Source: Pelotomaculum terephthalicicum JT (GTDB lineage Bacteria; Bacillota; Desulfotomaculia; Desulfotomaculales; Pelotomaculaceae). Taken from it: 64,000 bases of DNA. The notes beneath the pieces were generated by a model that ran no database searches, was not told where the DNA came from, and saw only the letters and a program-made list of their open reading frames with translations. Below, piece after piece: positions 1 through 9,091 of the stretch (the stretch's first letter is position 1; the number at the start of each line of letters is the position of its first letter). The DNA is taken from contig NZ_JAKNBL010000012.1 in the NCBI RefSeq assembly GCF_022410535.1, positions 19,541-83,540 of the forward strand, read 5' to 3'. Made by a program: the position numbers and the translations under genes.

Positions 1-310
1 TGCAAACCTCGAGAACCTTTTCGTCAGGTTCGCTATCCTCCAGGATCTCTATCACGGCAAGTCCGGCGGGTAAAAGGGTTGCAACCTCATTTTCCAGTAA
101 GTTTCCGGTAAAATTGATAAAGGCTTTTTTACCCCTTGTAAGCGTATCCAGGCCAATCAGCAAAAGGCTATTGGTGATAACCTCTGTTGTTGCCCGGCCG
201 CCGTCCTCATTGGAATAACCGTTATATAACGCTGAGCGATATAATAATTCGTAGGCAAAGACCTCTTGATTTTGGTCGAAAATTGGCTGTCTAGCCACGT
301 AATGACGCAT
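1..310 (-). CDS. EAL/HDOD-type c-di-GMP signalling protein (YuxH-like), N-terminal part, runs off window
   Basis: The first 103 codons of a protein on the minus strand are open from an ATG at 310 to the window edge. It starts MRHYVARQPIFDQ, followed by AYELLYRS, TTEVITNSLL and AFINFTGNLL. This is the characteristic opening of the YuxH family, in which a degenerate or active EAL domain precedes an HDOD domain. A strong Shine-Dalgarno (GGAAGGAGG) lies just upstream around 314-325. The EAL catalytic residues visible here are not sufficient to say whether it hydrolyses c-di-GMP, and the HDOD part lies outside the window. It faces away from the hairpin terminator at 393-434 and is probably transcribed from its own promoter. 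Confidence 0.85.
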   Translation of the reverse strand, partial: MRHYVARQPIFDQNQEVFAYELLYRSALYNGYSNEDGGRATTEVITNSLLLIGLDTLTRGKKAFINFTGNLLENEVATLLPAGLAVIEILEDSEPDEKVLEVC

Positions 311-392
311 CAACCCGCCTCCTTCCCTTTAATAGATTATAAAACCTGTTTGGTGACTCTTGCTATTCTCCGCAGAACCAAATTATTTCAGC

Positions 393-434
393 AAAAAAAG
401 ACAGCTTATTATCTGCTGGAGATAAAAAGCTGTC
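393..434 (-). terminator. Rho-independent terminator after the PAS/PucR regulator
   Basis: On the minus strand a 14-bp stem (400-413 with 421-434, one mismatch) with a 7-nt loop is followed by seven T residues (393-399). It lies 19 bp past the stop of the regulator at 453. Confidence 0.85.
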
Positions 435-452
435 TAGCAATGCCTAATATTT

Positions 453-2057
453 CTAATTATTTACTGGATTACCTAATAATTTATGCATTTTAATTGCTGC
501 CGCTAAAGCCAGCTTTGTTTCAAATTGGTCAATAGATGCTCCCAAAATTTTTTCAATGCGCTGTTTTCTAAAGACTAAAGTTTTATGGTGCAGAAAAATT
601 TTTTGGGCTGCTTCCTTCAAGCTGCTGCTTTGCAAAATTATATCAAGGGTAAGTAAAAGGCTGGCTCCTTTTTCACGATCGTACTTTATGAGCGGGCCGA
701 TCATTTTTTGGACATACTCTGCGGCATGCTCTTTTTTATCATAGGCTGCCAGAAGTTGATAGAGTCCGATATCCCGGTAATAATAAATTCCTCCGCCTTT
801 TTCTCCCTGACATTTGGCCGAAATGATTGCGCTCCGCGCTTCCTGATAACCTTTTTTTAAGCTGTCAGGTCCCCTGTGCATGTCGCTCACGCCCATTGTT
901 ACTATGAGATCAGAGGTATAGAGGCTTACTTTTTCCCTGATTTGCGCGGCAGTCCGCATATCCGCGTCCGATATGTCAAGTGCACAACCGGCTTGCACCA
1001 AAACTCCTATGGCATCCCGAATATCCCACACAACGTATTCCCGGCTTTTGCTCAAAAGATTGTTTATATATCTTTTTTTCTGCTGGAGGTCAAGATGATT
1101 AATTTTATCTTTTTCAAAGAGTTCTTTATCCCCAAGATCAATCAAGCAGCAAAAAAAAGGAACCGTTAGATCTATTCCCCATTTTTTGGCAGTTGCCACA
1201 GCATCTTTATTATTTATAGAGATATTACCATTGATGAGATCATTAAAAAAATCGCTTTTGCGCTGCAAATCATAAGCCATCTGCAGCATTCTTTCAGCTT
1301 TGCGCCGTTTGGAGATGTCCCGCGCCACGCTTACGATTCCTGCCATCTTACCGTCATCATCGCGCAGCACGCTTACGGAAACCTCTATCCACAAGACCCG
1401 ACCGTCTTTTTTAAAATGCTCCAATTCAAAAATATGTCCCTGGCCGACTGCCTCCTCATCGGCTGAAAACTGCCTTAACTTCACACATAATGCCCGAAAG
1501 GAAGCGAATGACAGAACTTCTTCTATGGTACGACCGATAATCTCTTCCTGGGTACAATCCAGAAGCCGGTCAACCGACGGGCTAACGTAGGTAAATCGCC
1601 CCGCCAGGTCTATGACCCAAATGACATCCAACACGTTTTCCGCCAGCAGGCGATACCGGGTTTCACTTTCTTTCAGTTCCGCCGTAGCCTTCGCCAGTTT
1701 CTTTGTCATGGAATTGAATGCGGCGGAAAAATCCCCCATAAAGTCGACCCGCTGGGTAAAATCTCCGCCGGCAATCATCTGGGTCTGCCACGTTAAATGC
1801 CGCAGATTTGCTTGAAAAGTTCGCAGCCCGCCGGAAAGAAACCCCTTCACTCGCATACTTTGAGATAGATCTCCGCTGGCCAGGGCTGAAATAAAACCTC
1901 TAATAGCCGCGAGCTTCTCATGTAAATCGACAAACTCCGGGTGCGACTGTAAAGCAGCCGGCAATGTATTAGCCGACACCTTATTTGATATCACATCTTC
2001 CAATGTTCGTACAGCAAGGTCAAGGAGCGCTTCCTGCCGGTCACCTTGCATAGCCAT
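453..2057 (-). CDS. HAMP-like/PAS sensor with PucR/CdaR-type C-terminal DNA-binding region
   Basis: This is a one-component transcriptional regulator of about 534 residues. Order of parts: an N-terminal helical segment with HAMP-like repeats (about 55-120, ending in FNSMTKKLAKA); a PAS domain with PAC tail (about 125-250, containing DVIWVIDLAGRF and SVARDISKRRKAE); a GGDEF-related PucR middle domain; and a C-terminal PucR helix-turn-helix (SSLKEAAQKIFLHHKTLVFR). The HTH_30 type binds DNA in regulators of catabolic genes (CdaR, PucR). The start is placed at 2057 rather than the upstream TTG, because a GGAGGG sits 7 nt before it, inside the longer frame. It follows the V4R gene by 16 bp, so the two form an operon and probably one signalling unit. 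There is no membrane segment, so it should be cytoplasmic. The ligand is unknown. Confidence 0.8.
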   Translation of the reverse strand: MAMQGDRQEALLDLAVRTLEDVISNKVSANTLPAALQSHPEFVDLHEKLAAIRGFISALASGDLSQSMRVKGFLSGGLRTFQANLRHLTWQTQMIAGGDFTQRVDFMGDFSAAFNSMTKKLAKATAELKESETRYRLLAENVLDVIWVIDLAGRFTYVSPSVDRLLDCTQEEIIGRTIEEVLSFASFRALCVKLRQFSADEEAVGQGHIFELEHFKKDGRVLWIEVSVSVLRDDDGKMAGIVSVARDISKRRKAERMLQMAYDLQRKSDFFNDLINGNISINNKDAVATAKKWGIDLTVPFFCCLIDLGDKELFEKDKINHLDLQQKKRYINNLLSKSREYVVWDIRDAIGVLVQAGCALDISDADMRTAAQIREKVSLYTSDLIVTMGVSDMHRGPDSLKKGYQEARSAIISAKCQGEKGGGIYYYRDIGLYQLLAAYDKKEHAAEYVQKMIGPLIKYDREKGASLLLTLDIILQSSSLKEAAQKIFLHHKTLVFRKQRIEKILGASIDQFETKLALAAAIKMHKLLGNPVNN

Positions 2058-2073
2058 AACGGTTCCCTCCAAA

Positions 2074-2595
2074 CTAGACTATAACCTCGGCGGTAAACCG
2101 GCAGGTACGGTCACCAGTGCACCAACAGTCTACCTCCTTCACGCGAAATTGCCGGCCGGTGAAGAAAGACTCCATCAGGGCCGCTATGAATCCCTCGTCG
2201 TACTTACAGATCTCTTGATCAGATTCCGGCAGCCCGGAGCAGTCAAGATCCTCGTCGATGGTCAAAACGAACGACCCTTGCTCAATATCAGCCTTTTCCA
2301 CCCGGAGAATGCCGAGCCGCAACTCTCTTAGTGACTCCTGCAGCTTACGGATAAATTCATGGAAGTCGTTTATTTTGCCGATCATATTCTTAAAGAACTC
2401 ACGGCCAGCCAATCTGCCGGACTCGTAAAAAATTTCGTCAGCCTTTTCCGCACCGAACTTTGCCTCAATTACGTCACGAAAAGTATATTGCATGAGCCGG
2501 TACAACTCGATCCGAGTTATTGGTCCGAGGTTTGGCCGTCCAACAGCGATGTCCCCAAGCAAATCCCATGAAAAAGGATATTTTCTGTTCTCCAT
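2074..2595 (-). CDS. V4R-domain protein (small-molecule sensor)
   Basis: A 173-residue soluble protein. The C-terminal half carries the V4R (4-vinyl reductase) signature: a helix with FFTGRQFRVKEVDCWCTGD followed by CRF, giving the conserved C-x-C-x4-C pattern. V4R domains form the hydrocarbon- or phenol-sensing module of activators such as XylR, DmpR and PoxR, and occur in tetrapyrrole enzymes. Here the domain is stand-alone and is encoded directly upstream of the PAS/PucR regulator, suggesting a split sensor-effector pair (inference). The start was chosen at 2595 because GGAGGAGGG lies just before it, within the longer GTG-initiated frame. Upstream, 2662-2682 holds a short inverted repeat (CGTGAA...TTCACG) that could be an operator. 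Confidence 0.75.
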   Translation of the reverse strand: MENRKYPFSWDLLGDIAVGRPNLGPITRIELYRLMQYTFRDVIEAKFGAEKADEIFYESGRLAGREFFKNMIGKINDFHEFIRKLQESLRELRLGILRVEKADIEQGSFVLTIDEDLDCSGLPESDQEICKYDEGFIAALMESFFTGRQFRVKEVDCWCTGDRTCRFTAEVIV

Positions 2596-2827
2596 AGTCC
2601 ATCCCTCCTCCACTTTTTCATATATTTCTACACAACGAACACGAATCCTGTTAGAGCAGACCGTGAAGCGACTGATTTCACGAACTATGAGTATCGTTCA
2701 CATATGCACGGATATAAGATTTTTTGCCAGGCCGGTCAGCAGGTAGCAGTGTAGCAGCATAAAAAGGATTTTGATGTTGTCTGTCTAATTATTTTCGTAA
2801 GATTACTTATATGGAAGGACTGAAATA

Positions 2828-3703
2828 ATGACAACAGCAGTCGGCAGAAATGATCTTTGTCCTTGTATGAGTGGCAAAAAATATAAACATTGCTGTTCTT
2901 CCAGGGAAAATATGATTAAAGAAATAGGACTGCCGGTATTTTCAGAAGATTATGTTTTACAAATGCTACTTCAAGATTCAGATAAATTCATAAATTTTTA
3001 TAAAAATGAAAGACATAAAATTAGCACTAAAATAAATTGGGCTTTTGACGAAAGGTTAAATTCCCGAATGAAGTCTATTGGTTTAGAAAATCCAGACACC
3101 AAAGAAATCGAGTATGTTGTTATAATAAAACAGGTTCCCATACAGTTTGCTCATGCTTTTGACACCGCGCATGAATTGCAGCATTTAATCTTAAATCAAG
3201 AAGGCTTTCCAAGTCTTTCTTATATAAATAATACTAATAATACCAACATTAATTGGATTAGCGGCATGAAGGATTTAGCTTGCCGCATTTCCAATTCCAT
3301 AACTGATCCGCTGGTTAATGCCAGACTAGTTAAGTATGATTTTGATTTATGGGATAATTATGACAGGGTTGCAAAGGCTCAAATGCCTTACCTGCAATCC
3401 ATAAAAAACATTTTTCCAAATGAACCTTCGCAGATGGAAGGAAGGGCGTTTATCGCGTCCGCATTCATTCAAGCTGTTTTGGATTGGGAAGCGGCATGTC
3501 GTATATCTCCGAACGCAAATAATAATTACATAAAAAACCTTCGCTCCATGTTTCCTGTGACAACCAAAGAGACAGAGGACATATTAGCGCTAATTAAAAC
3601 TCACGGTTACGCCTCTCCTGATCAAGCCAGTATCATTTTCTACAATATAATTCAGAAATTTGGACTCGGACGTTTGTTTAGACTCTCCAATTTAAATATA
3701 TAA
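2828..3703 (+). CDS. SEC-C zinc-motif protein with HExxH-like motif (putative zincin-type domain)
   Basis: A 291-residue protein. Residues 6-24 are a SEC-C motif (GRNDLCPCMSGKKYKHCC), the zinc-binding tail known from SecA and from many stress or defence proteins. The rest has no family I recognise, but residues about 118-124 read HELQHLIL within AFDTAHELQHL, an HExxH arrangement like that of zinc metallopeptidases of the ImmA/IrrE type. Whether it is catalytic cannot be told. A good ribosome site (GGAAGGA, about 2813) precedes the ATG. The gene is AT-rich, unlike most neighbours, which hints at acquisition. It is a single gene, divergent from the V4R/PucR operon. Confidence 0.7.
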   Translation: MTTAVGRNDLCPCMSGKKYKHCCSSRENMIKEIGLPVFSEDYVLQMLLQDSDKFINFYKNERHKISTKINWAFDERLNSRMKSIGLENPDTKEIEYVVIIKQVPIQFAHAFDTAHELQHLILNQEGFPSLSYINNTNNTNINWISGMKDLACRISNSITDPLVNARLVKYDFDLWDNYDRVAKAQMPYLQSIKNIFPNEPSQMEGRAFIASAFIQAVLDWEAACRISPNANNNYIKNLRSMFPVTTKETEDILALIKTHGYASPDQASIIFYNIIQKFGLGRLFRLSNLNI

Positions 3704-3828
3704 TAAAAATAAACAAAGTTATTGTGATAATCGGCCGCTGGAAATACAGTGGTCGTAACTGTTTATGAGGACATCGACATAATAAGGCAAATTATTTAAT
3801 ATGCTTGCCATGGAGGGGCTAATGGCAG

Positions 3829-3866
3829 GCAGCTGAGCCTTTTTGGGCTTTCAGCTGCTTTCTTTT
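3829..3866 (+). terminator. Rho-independent terminator
   Basis: A stem of 8 bp (GCAGCTGA, 3829-3836, with 3851-3858) is extended by an inner GCC/GGC pair and followed by TTTCTTTT on the plus strand. It lies 125 bp after the SEC-C gene. Confidence 0.65.
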
Positions 3867-3875
3867 GTACGGAGG

Positions 3876-4289
3876 TTACTCCATAGGGTATAACTCGGCG
3901 TATTGATCAGGATCGAATTCGCGGTCATATTCAATGTCGCCGAAGATGTCCGGGAAATTCTGCTTCATGTATAATAACATGGGTATCATGAGTTGCTTTA
4001 GAGCGGCAGGCGTTATCGGTAAAGTGGTGGTTTCCAGTAATTCGTGCCACTGCGCCAGTGTATAGCGGTAAACAATTCTGGTTTTTGTAGCCCCTTGGGT
4101 GATTTCAGTAGGAAACCGGAAAGGTTTTTCTGCGTCGAATACCCGTTGAGTTGATACCGTTAGGGGTACGTCAATATCCTTTCCGAAAACCGCAATGGCG
4201 ATAATTTCCGTCTCAATGACAGCGCTGGCTGCTTCTGATTGTTGCTCATCTTGGGGAGGTATTTGGACCAGCAATAAAGGAGTATTCAT
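3876..4289 (-). CDS. Hypothetical soluble protein
   Basis: A 137-residue acidic protein with a good ribosome site (GAGGTGAG) before its ATG. I do not recognise a family. It is probably cytoplasmic, with no signal peptide or membrane helix. The middle is beta-rich (EIIAIAVFGKDIDVPLTV), followed by an aromatic-rich stretch and an acidic C-terminus. It is transcribed toward the SEC-C gene. Confidence 0.6.
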   Translation of the reverse strand: MNTPLLLVQIPPQDEQQSEAASAVIETEIIAIAVFGKDIDVPLTVSTQRVFDAEKPFRFPTEITQGATKTRIVYRYTLAQWHELLETTTLPITPAALKQLMIPMLLYMKQNFPDIFGDIEYDREFDPDQYAELYPME

Positions 4290-4512
4290 TTGCTCACCTC
4301 GTATAACACATTAAAATAGATAACTTCTGTTATTATTATTCCCTTATAGCTAAGCAACTGTTTTAATGTCATGCTTAAAGGCCATTATTTGCCTCATGCT
4401 GTTGATGAAATAACATTTTTATTATATATTGGATAAACTTTTTTCACAAATCAATTTCTTGCTATTGTTGTGTTTTGGGTTCATAAAGTTTTAAATAGCT
4501 CTAAGTATTAGT

Positions 4513-5193
4513 TCACTTTTTCTGTATCCTGCACGTATAAAACCTGGTTTGCAGCTCCTCAAAAGAGAATCTTCGCTTTAAGAGGATAGACGCTATAACC
4601 ATCAAAGCCAATATGCCAACAGCCAGCATAAATTCAAGGGATCTGACACATAAGGCCTTGTCCCCCAGGTTTGTAAAAACAAGAACCCCTGGAATAATGC
4701 CAATCATTGTGGAGAGTATGTAGTCGATATATTTAATCCTGGTCAGTCCTGCTCCATAGCTTATTACATTAAAGGGTATTATGGGAATAAGCCTCATCAT
4801 TAAGACCAGTAGAAAACCGCCCTTTTCCATTCCATCCTCAAATTTTTGCATTTTCCCTTTAACAAGCTTTTCAACAAAATCTCTTCCCAGCAACCTGGAG
4901 ATATAGAAGGCAACTGTTGCGCCAATCATAGCACCGATTATTGTATACAAGGTTCCGAAGTACATTCCGAAGGCCATTCCCCCTGCAACCGCAATAACTG
5001 AACCCGCCGGGATCACTGAAAACATTGTCATATAAACAATAGGTCCAAAAACGCCGTAAGAAGCTATATAGTCCCGTAATCCCTCTGCTGTTGGGTTTTC
5101 AAACATTCCTGATTTTTGGGATAAGTAAAAAATTGTAGCAAGAATCAGGATAACAGCTGTTGTGATCATATTCTTTTTGCTTAACCATTGCAT
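4513..5193 (-). CDS. TVP38/TMEM64 family membrane protein
   Basis: A 226-residue integral membrane protein of the VTT (SNARE-associated/DedA-like) family. An N-terminal membrane helix is followed by the family core: GPIVYMTMFSVIPAGSVIAV, then GMAFGMYFGTLY and a glycine-rich segment ending FYISRLLGRDFV, then PIIPFNVISYGAGLT. Members of this superfamily are lipid scramblases or lipid-associated transporters in the cytoplasmic membrane. GGAGGGG lies 9 nt before the ATG. It appears monocistronic. Confidence 0.85.
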   Translation of the reverse strand: MQWLSKKNMITTAVILILATIFYLSQKSGMFENPTAEGLRDYIASYGVFGPIVYMTMFSVIPAGSVIAVAGGMAFGMYFGTLYTIIGAMIGATVAFYISRLLGRDFVEKLVKGKMQKFEDGMEKGGFLLVLMMRLIPIIPFNVISYGAGLTRIKYIDYILSTMIGIIPGVLVFTNLGDKALCVRSLEFMLAVGILALMVIASILLKRRFSFEELQTRFYTCRIQKK

Positions 5194-5528
5194 TTAAAAC
5201 CCCTCCATCAAATGATCACAGCTTTATAGAGCTGCCCCTGAATTCCTAAAGCAGCTATCCGGAAACAAAGAATGCTCAACACATGGTATTTAACCAGTAA
5301 AGAGCGTTCCTTTAGTTTTAGTCAACTAGATAAAATTTAATTTTAATTTATCCCTTCAAGTTTAAGAAATATTAATTTTATTATATATTTTTAAAAATAT
5401 ATAAAGCAATTGCTTATTGTTTATATAAAAAATAGTCATATAAACAGCTGCGCAAATAAAATACTTTTATGAACAAATGGGACATGGTAATTTAATACTT
5501 TAGCCCCAAGTTTTAAAGGCTTTTTTTT
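5194..5528. other. AT-rich intergenic region
   Basis: 335 bp between two minus-strand genes, very AT-rich from 5330 to 5490. It must carry the promoter of the TVP38 gene, but I cannot single one out. No ORF, repeat or convincing structured RNA seen. Confidence 0.5.
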
Positions 5529-6548
5529 CTAAACAAAATACTCCGCCTTTGCATCCGGGAAAAATTCACCAACCATATCCTCAAAATAAGCTTTAACCTC
5601 CGCAAAGAGTTCCTTTGGGTAGACATATTTACCGTACCCGAACTGCCCAAATTTAAAGGTCCTGTCCTCTTCTTCCAGGTCCAGCCGCGTGTTCGGGAAA
5701 ACCTCCAGGATGGTGCTCTTGGCCCTTTTGGTAAAGCGGTGGGTAATAAACTCAAAGGTAAGGCCGGTAACTTTACCATCAAGCTCCGCAGCGGCTGTCT
5801 TGAACAACTCCCGGTAGCTCTCCCGCCACCCTTCCGAGACAATAATGGGCGCCACCAAAAACCCCAGCGGGTAGCCGGCCGACGCCACTCTTTTGGCCGC
5901 CGCCAGCCTTTCTTCCAGCGGCGGGGTGGCGTGCTCGAACTGCCTGATGATCTCCCCGGTATTGATGCTGAAGCGAAAACGGGTATGCCCATGATGGGGC
6001 GCTTCCAGCAGCGTGTCAACATCGGTGAATTTGGTGACGAAGCGGAAGCGGCCGCGCCCCTGTTCCCCGAAGAACTCAATAGCCTTTCTTAAAATGCCGG
6101 TGTAAGGCTCCGTGGGAATCGGGTCGGACGTGGCGGCCCCCTCAAAGACAGTGACCGCCGGCTTTCTTTTTTCCAGGTAATCTTTGGCGGCGCTCAAGAT
6201 TTCCTCAGTGTTGACATAGATACGGATGTAAGGCTTTCTGCCCAGGTTGGTGAGCAGGTAGCAGTATTCACACTTGCCGGGGCAGGAAGTGGCCAGGGGC
6301 AGTTGAAAGTGGGCCGACGGCCTGCAGGTTTCAAAGCGCATCGTCCGGCGCACTCCCACCACCAGGGTGCGTTTGCCCTCAAAATAGCCTTCGCCCGGGG
6401 TTTTGCCCGGAATCGAGGTGACCCTGTTATGAGATGACGTGAAGCCGGTTTCAACACCCCGGTCCTTGAAATAAGCCAGCAGCTTATCCCCCAAAGGGTA
6501 CCGCAGGGAATCCGGTTCAAATATTACCCTTTGGGGAATAAATACCAT
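5529..6548 (-). CDS. splB: Spore photoproduct lyase
   Basis: A 339-residue radical SAM enzyme that reverses the spore-specific thymine dimer (5-thyminyl-5,6-dihydrothymine) during germination. The radical SAM cluster motif C-x3-C-x2-C is at residues 89-96 (SCPGKCEYCYL). The family tail RFTKRAK and GYGKYVY is intact, and length matches the family. In the Bacillus subtilis enzyme Cys141 lies in a segment aligning to FEGAATSDP here, where the cysteine is an alanine. A cysteine at residue 75 (ETCRPSAHFQ) is placed as in clostridial enzymes reported to use it instead (from memory). It is divergent from the MFS gene. The gene is strong evidence that the organism sporulates. Confidence 0.93.
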   Translation of the reverse strand: MVFIPQRVIFEPDSLRYPLGDKLLAYFKDRGVETGFTSSHNRVTSIPGKTPGEGYFEGKRTLVVGVRRTMRFETCRPSAHFQLPLATSCPGKCEYCYLLTNLGRKPYIRIYVNTEEILSAAKDYLEKRKPAVTVFEGAATSDPIPTEPYTGILRKAIEFFGEQGRGRFRFVTKFTDVDTLLEAPHHGHTRFRFSINTGEIIRQFEHATPPLEERLAAAKRVASAGYPLGFLVAPIIVSEGWRESYRELFKTAAAELDGKVTGLTFEFITHRFTKRAKSTILEVFPNTRLDLEEEDRTFKFGQFGYGKYVYPKELFAEVKAYFEDMVGEFFPDAKAEYFV

Positions 6549-6754
6549 TCTTAATCACCAGCTTCTTAAAATAGTATAATTATAAAGCAAGTTCAGTATT
6601 ACGCGAGCTCTACCCGGAGGGCGATTTTGACTGGTAATCATCTGTCCCGGACTTAGAAAAAAATTATTTGATTCAAAGTTATTATTCCAATAAAATAGAA
6701 ACTAAAACAATCTAAATACCAATGATATTATCCGCGTTGAGGGGGCATCAGAAA

Positions 6755-8155
6755 TTGGCACAAGATAATACATTAAGAAAATACTCGTTAATCACCGTAA
6801 TGCTGGCTTCATTCATGACTCCCTTCATGGGCAGCGCGGTCAATTTGGCCATACCGGCGATCGGGGAACAATTCAACAGCAGCACTTTCATGCTGAGCTG
6901 GGTGGTAAGCGGCTACCTCCTCTCTTCAGCGGCGCTGCTTCTGCCATTCGGCAGGCTGGCGGACATTCTCGGCAGGAAAAAGATTTTTGTGTGGGGTATT
7001 TTTGTTTTCACTCTGTCTTCATTGTTATGCAACCTGGCCTGGTCCATCCAGGCGCTGGTTTTCTTCAGGCTGCTGCAGGGAGCCGGCGGCGCCGCGCTCT
7101 TCAGTACGGGCATGGCCATATTAACCTCGGTTTTCCCGCCCCAGGAGAGAGGCAAGGTGCTGGGCATCAACGCCGCCACAGTTTATACCGGCCTTTCCCT
7201 GGGGCCGGTGCTGGGCGGCGCGATGAACCAGCACTTCGGCTGGCAGTCCATATTCTATCTCAACGTGCTGATTGGCTTGCCGGTCATGCTGCTGGCGGTT
7301 TGGAAAATAAAGGCGGAGTGGGCGGACGCCCGGAGCGAGCGGTTTGATTGGAACGGCGCCGCGCTCTACAGCGTTGGTTTGGGGTCTTTAATGTACGGCT
7401 TCTCAGCCATGGCCACCTATGCCCCGGCCAAAGCGCTCGCCGCTGCCGGCCTGATTTTGCTGGTCCTGTTCGTCAGGCGCCAGGCCAAGGTGCAACAGCC
7501 CATGTTGAATATCAAGCTGCTCAGTGGAAACACCGCGTTCGCCTATTCCAACCTGGCGGCTTTCATCAACTACAGCGCGACTTTCGCGGTCGGCTTCCTG
7601 CTCTCCCTGTACCTTCAGGTGGTTTTGGGCTATAACTCCCAGACAGCGGGCCTGATCCTGCTGTCGCAGCCGGTGCTCATGGCGCTGCTGTCTCCTTTCG
7701 CGGGAATTCTTTCCGACCGCGTGGAGCCGAGGATAGTCGCTTCCTGGGGAATGGGCCTGACTACAATCGGACTGGCCTTATTTTATTTCATCGGCAAAGA
7801 CACGCCCACATGGTTTATCGTGGCCAATCTCGCCCTGCTGGGTATCGGCTTCGCGCTGTTTTCCTCCCCCAACAACAACGCTATTATGGGATCGGTGGAA
7901 AAGCAGTTCTACGGCATAGCTTCATCAACCCTGGGAACCATGCGGCTCACCGGACAGGCCGCCAGCATGGCGCTGGCCACGCTAATCATAGACTTGCACA
8001 TCGGCAGCGCCCAGCTGAATGCCGCAGACCCCGGCCTGCTCATTAAAAGTTTCAAAATATCTTTCATTATATTTGCCGTTGCCTGTTTAGGGGGAATATT
8101 CGCCTCCCTGGCCAGGGGCGACATGAGGGGAGCTTCAATCCCCGATGAGCGATAA
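6755..8155 (+). CDS. MFS drug exporter, DHA2 (14-helix) family
   Basis: A proton-coupled multidrug efflux protein of the EmrB/QacA type in the cytoplasmic membrane, about 466 residues. Motif A is GRLADILGRKKIF after helix 2, motif C is TGLSLGPVLGG in helix 5, and about 14 hydrophobic segments can be traced. A start at TTG 6755 is preferred because GAGGGGG lies 9 nt before it; an upstream in-frame ATG at 6722 has no ribosome site. It stands alone and is divergent from splB. A G/C-rich hairpin at about 8319-8347 may end its transcript, but the T-tract is weak. The substrate is unknown. Confidence 0.85.
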   Translation: MAQDNTLRKYSLITVMLASFMTPFMGSAVNLAIPAIGEQFNSSTFMLSWVVSGYLLSSAALLLPFGRLADILGRKKIFVWGIFVFTLSSLLCNLAWSIQALVFFRLLQGAGGAALFSTGMAILTSVFPPQERGKVLGINAATVYTGLSLGPVLGGAMNQHFGWQSIFYLNVLIGLPVMLLAVWKIKAEWADARSERFDWNGAALYSVGLGSLMYGFSAMATYAPAKALAAAGLILLVLFVRRQAKVQQPMLNIKLLSGNTAFAYSNLAAFINYSATFAVGFLLSLYLQVVLGYNSQTAGLILLSQPVLMALLSPFAGILSDRVEPRIVASWGMGLTTIGLALFYFIGKDTPTWFIVANLALLGIGFALFSSPNNNAIMGSVEKQFYGIASSTLGTMRLTGQAASMALATLIIDLHIGSAQLNAADPGLLIKSFKISFIIFAVACLGGIFASLARGDMRGASIPDER

Positions 8156-8412
8156 GTCAGCATCTGCCCGGCCGTCAGCGCGTTTTACGAGTTGATTGAA
8201 TAGGTGGGCTGCTCTGGCCACGGGAACGGCGGCGGAAGCTTTTCCCGGAACTCAGGGTGATATGCTTAGTTCAATGCAGGAGATCCCCGTCTGAGGATTT
8301 GTTGCCTTGTCTTGCAAGAGCCTCCCGGTCCGGTGCCAGAGGGGGCTGCTCCATCCATTCATTTTTAATCATTATACTTTACTGAGAATTTAATTTTCCT
8401 CATCAAGCAGCT

Positions 8413-9090
8413 TTACTTTTCTACTGGGGAACAATGATGAACTATGCTGACGAATTCCTTGACTTTCCGGGAATCAAGCCACCCTTCCCGGGTAACCCCG
8501 CTGTGCACATCAACGGCATATGGCTGTACCGTCCGGACGGCTTCCACCACATTGCCGGAGTTTAACCCGCCGGCCAGGATTAGCGGCCGGGGCCATATGT
8601 CGTTCTTCAACCGCCTGGCTGCCTGAAAGTCAATAGTCAGGCCTGTGGAGCCTACTTTGCCCTTGCTGAAGCTGTCCAGCAATATGCAGTCCGCCCCGGC
8701 GGCAAGGTACTCGCTGCCGCATTGAGTCAGATTATCTCCCTCGATCGCGCCGGCCCCCTGCACGTGCAGCGTTTTGATAATTTCTACAGGTATTTTTGTC
8801 TTGAGGAGCGCCACATCTTCGGGCTTGTTGAATCCGTGCAGCTGAACGGCGTCCGGGCGGCAATGCTCCACCAGGCGGCAAATTCCGTCTGTATTTTCTG
8901 CGGTGATGATCAACACCGAGCGGATGGAAGGCGGTACCAGGGCAATAAACCGGCCGGCCTGTTCCCGGCTCAGGTTGCACGCGAGAGGCTGCCAGACCTC
9001 GGTGATAAAGCCGATTGCGTCCACTCCCGCCTTTGCCAGCAGTTCTATGTCCGACTCTTTCCTGCTGCCGCAAATCATTGTTTTGGTCAT
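8413..9090 (-). CDS. trpF: Phosphoribosylanthranilate isomerase
   Basis: A 225-residue TIM-barrel enzyme converting N-(5-phosphoribosyl)anthranilate to CdRP in tryptophan synthesis. The catalytic cysteine (MICGS) and aspartate (LLDSFSKGKVGSTG) are present, as are the phosphate-binding LAGGLNSGNV and VDVHSGV motifs. It is divergent: the usual ICGLT is ICGSR, and the SPR-type loop is replaced. The start at 9090 is supported by a GGTGGAG site inside the end of trpC; a longer frame to 9240 only shadows trpC. It is the last gene of the trpD-C-F operon, 1 bp from trpC. Confidence 0.9.
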   Translation of the reverse strand: MTKTMICGSRKESDIELLAKAGVDAIGFITEVWQPLACNLSREQAGRFIALVPPSIRSVLIITAENTDGICRLVEHCRPDAVQLHGFNKPEDVALLKTKIPVEIIKTLHVQGAGAIEGDNLTQCGSEYLAAGADCILLDSFSKGKVGSTGLTIDFQAARRLKNDIWPRPLILAGGLNSGNVVEAVRTVQPYAVDVHSGVTREGWLDSRKVKEFVSIVHHCSPVEK

Positions 9091-9091
9091 A

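Noticed and set aside
5513..6079. 188-codon minus-strand ORF overlapping splB
   Set aside because: Alternative-frame shadow of splB, rich in R, S and P, with no start signal.
8319..8347. Possible terminator between the MFS gene and trpF
   Set aside because: Only a 7-bp stem with a large loop and no T-tract directly after it.
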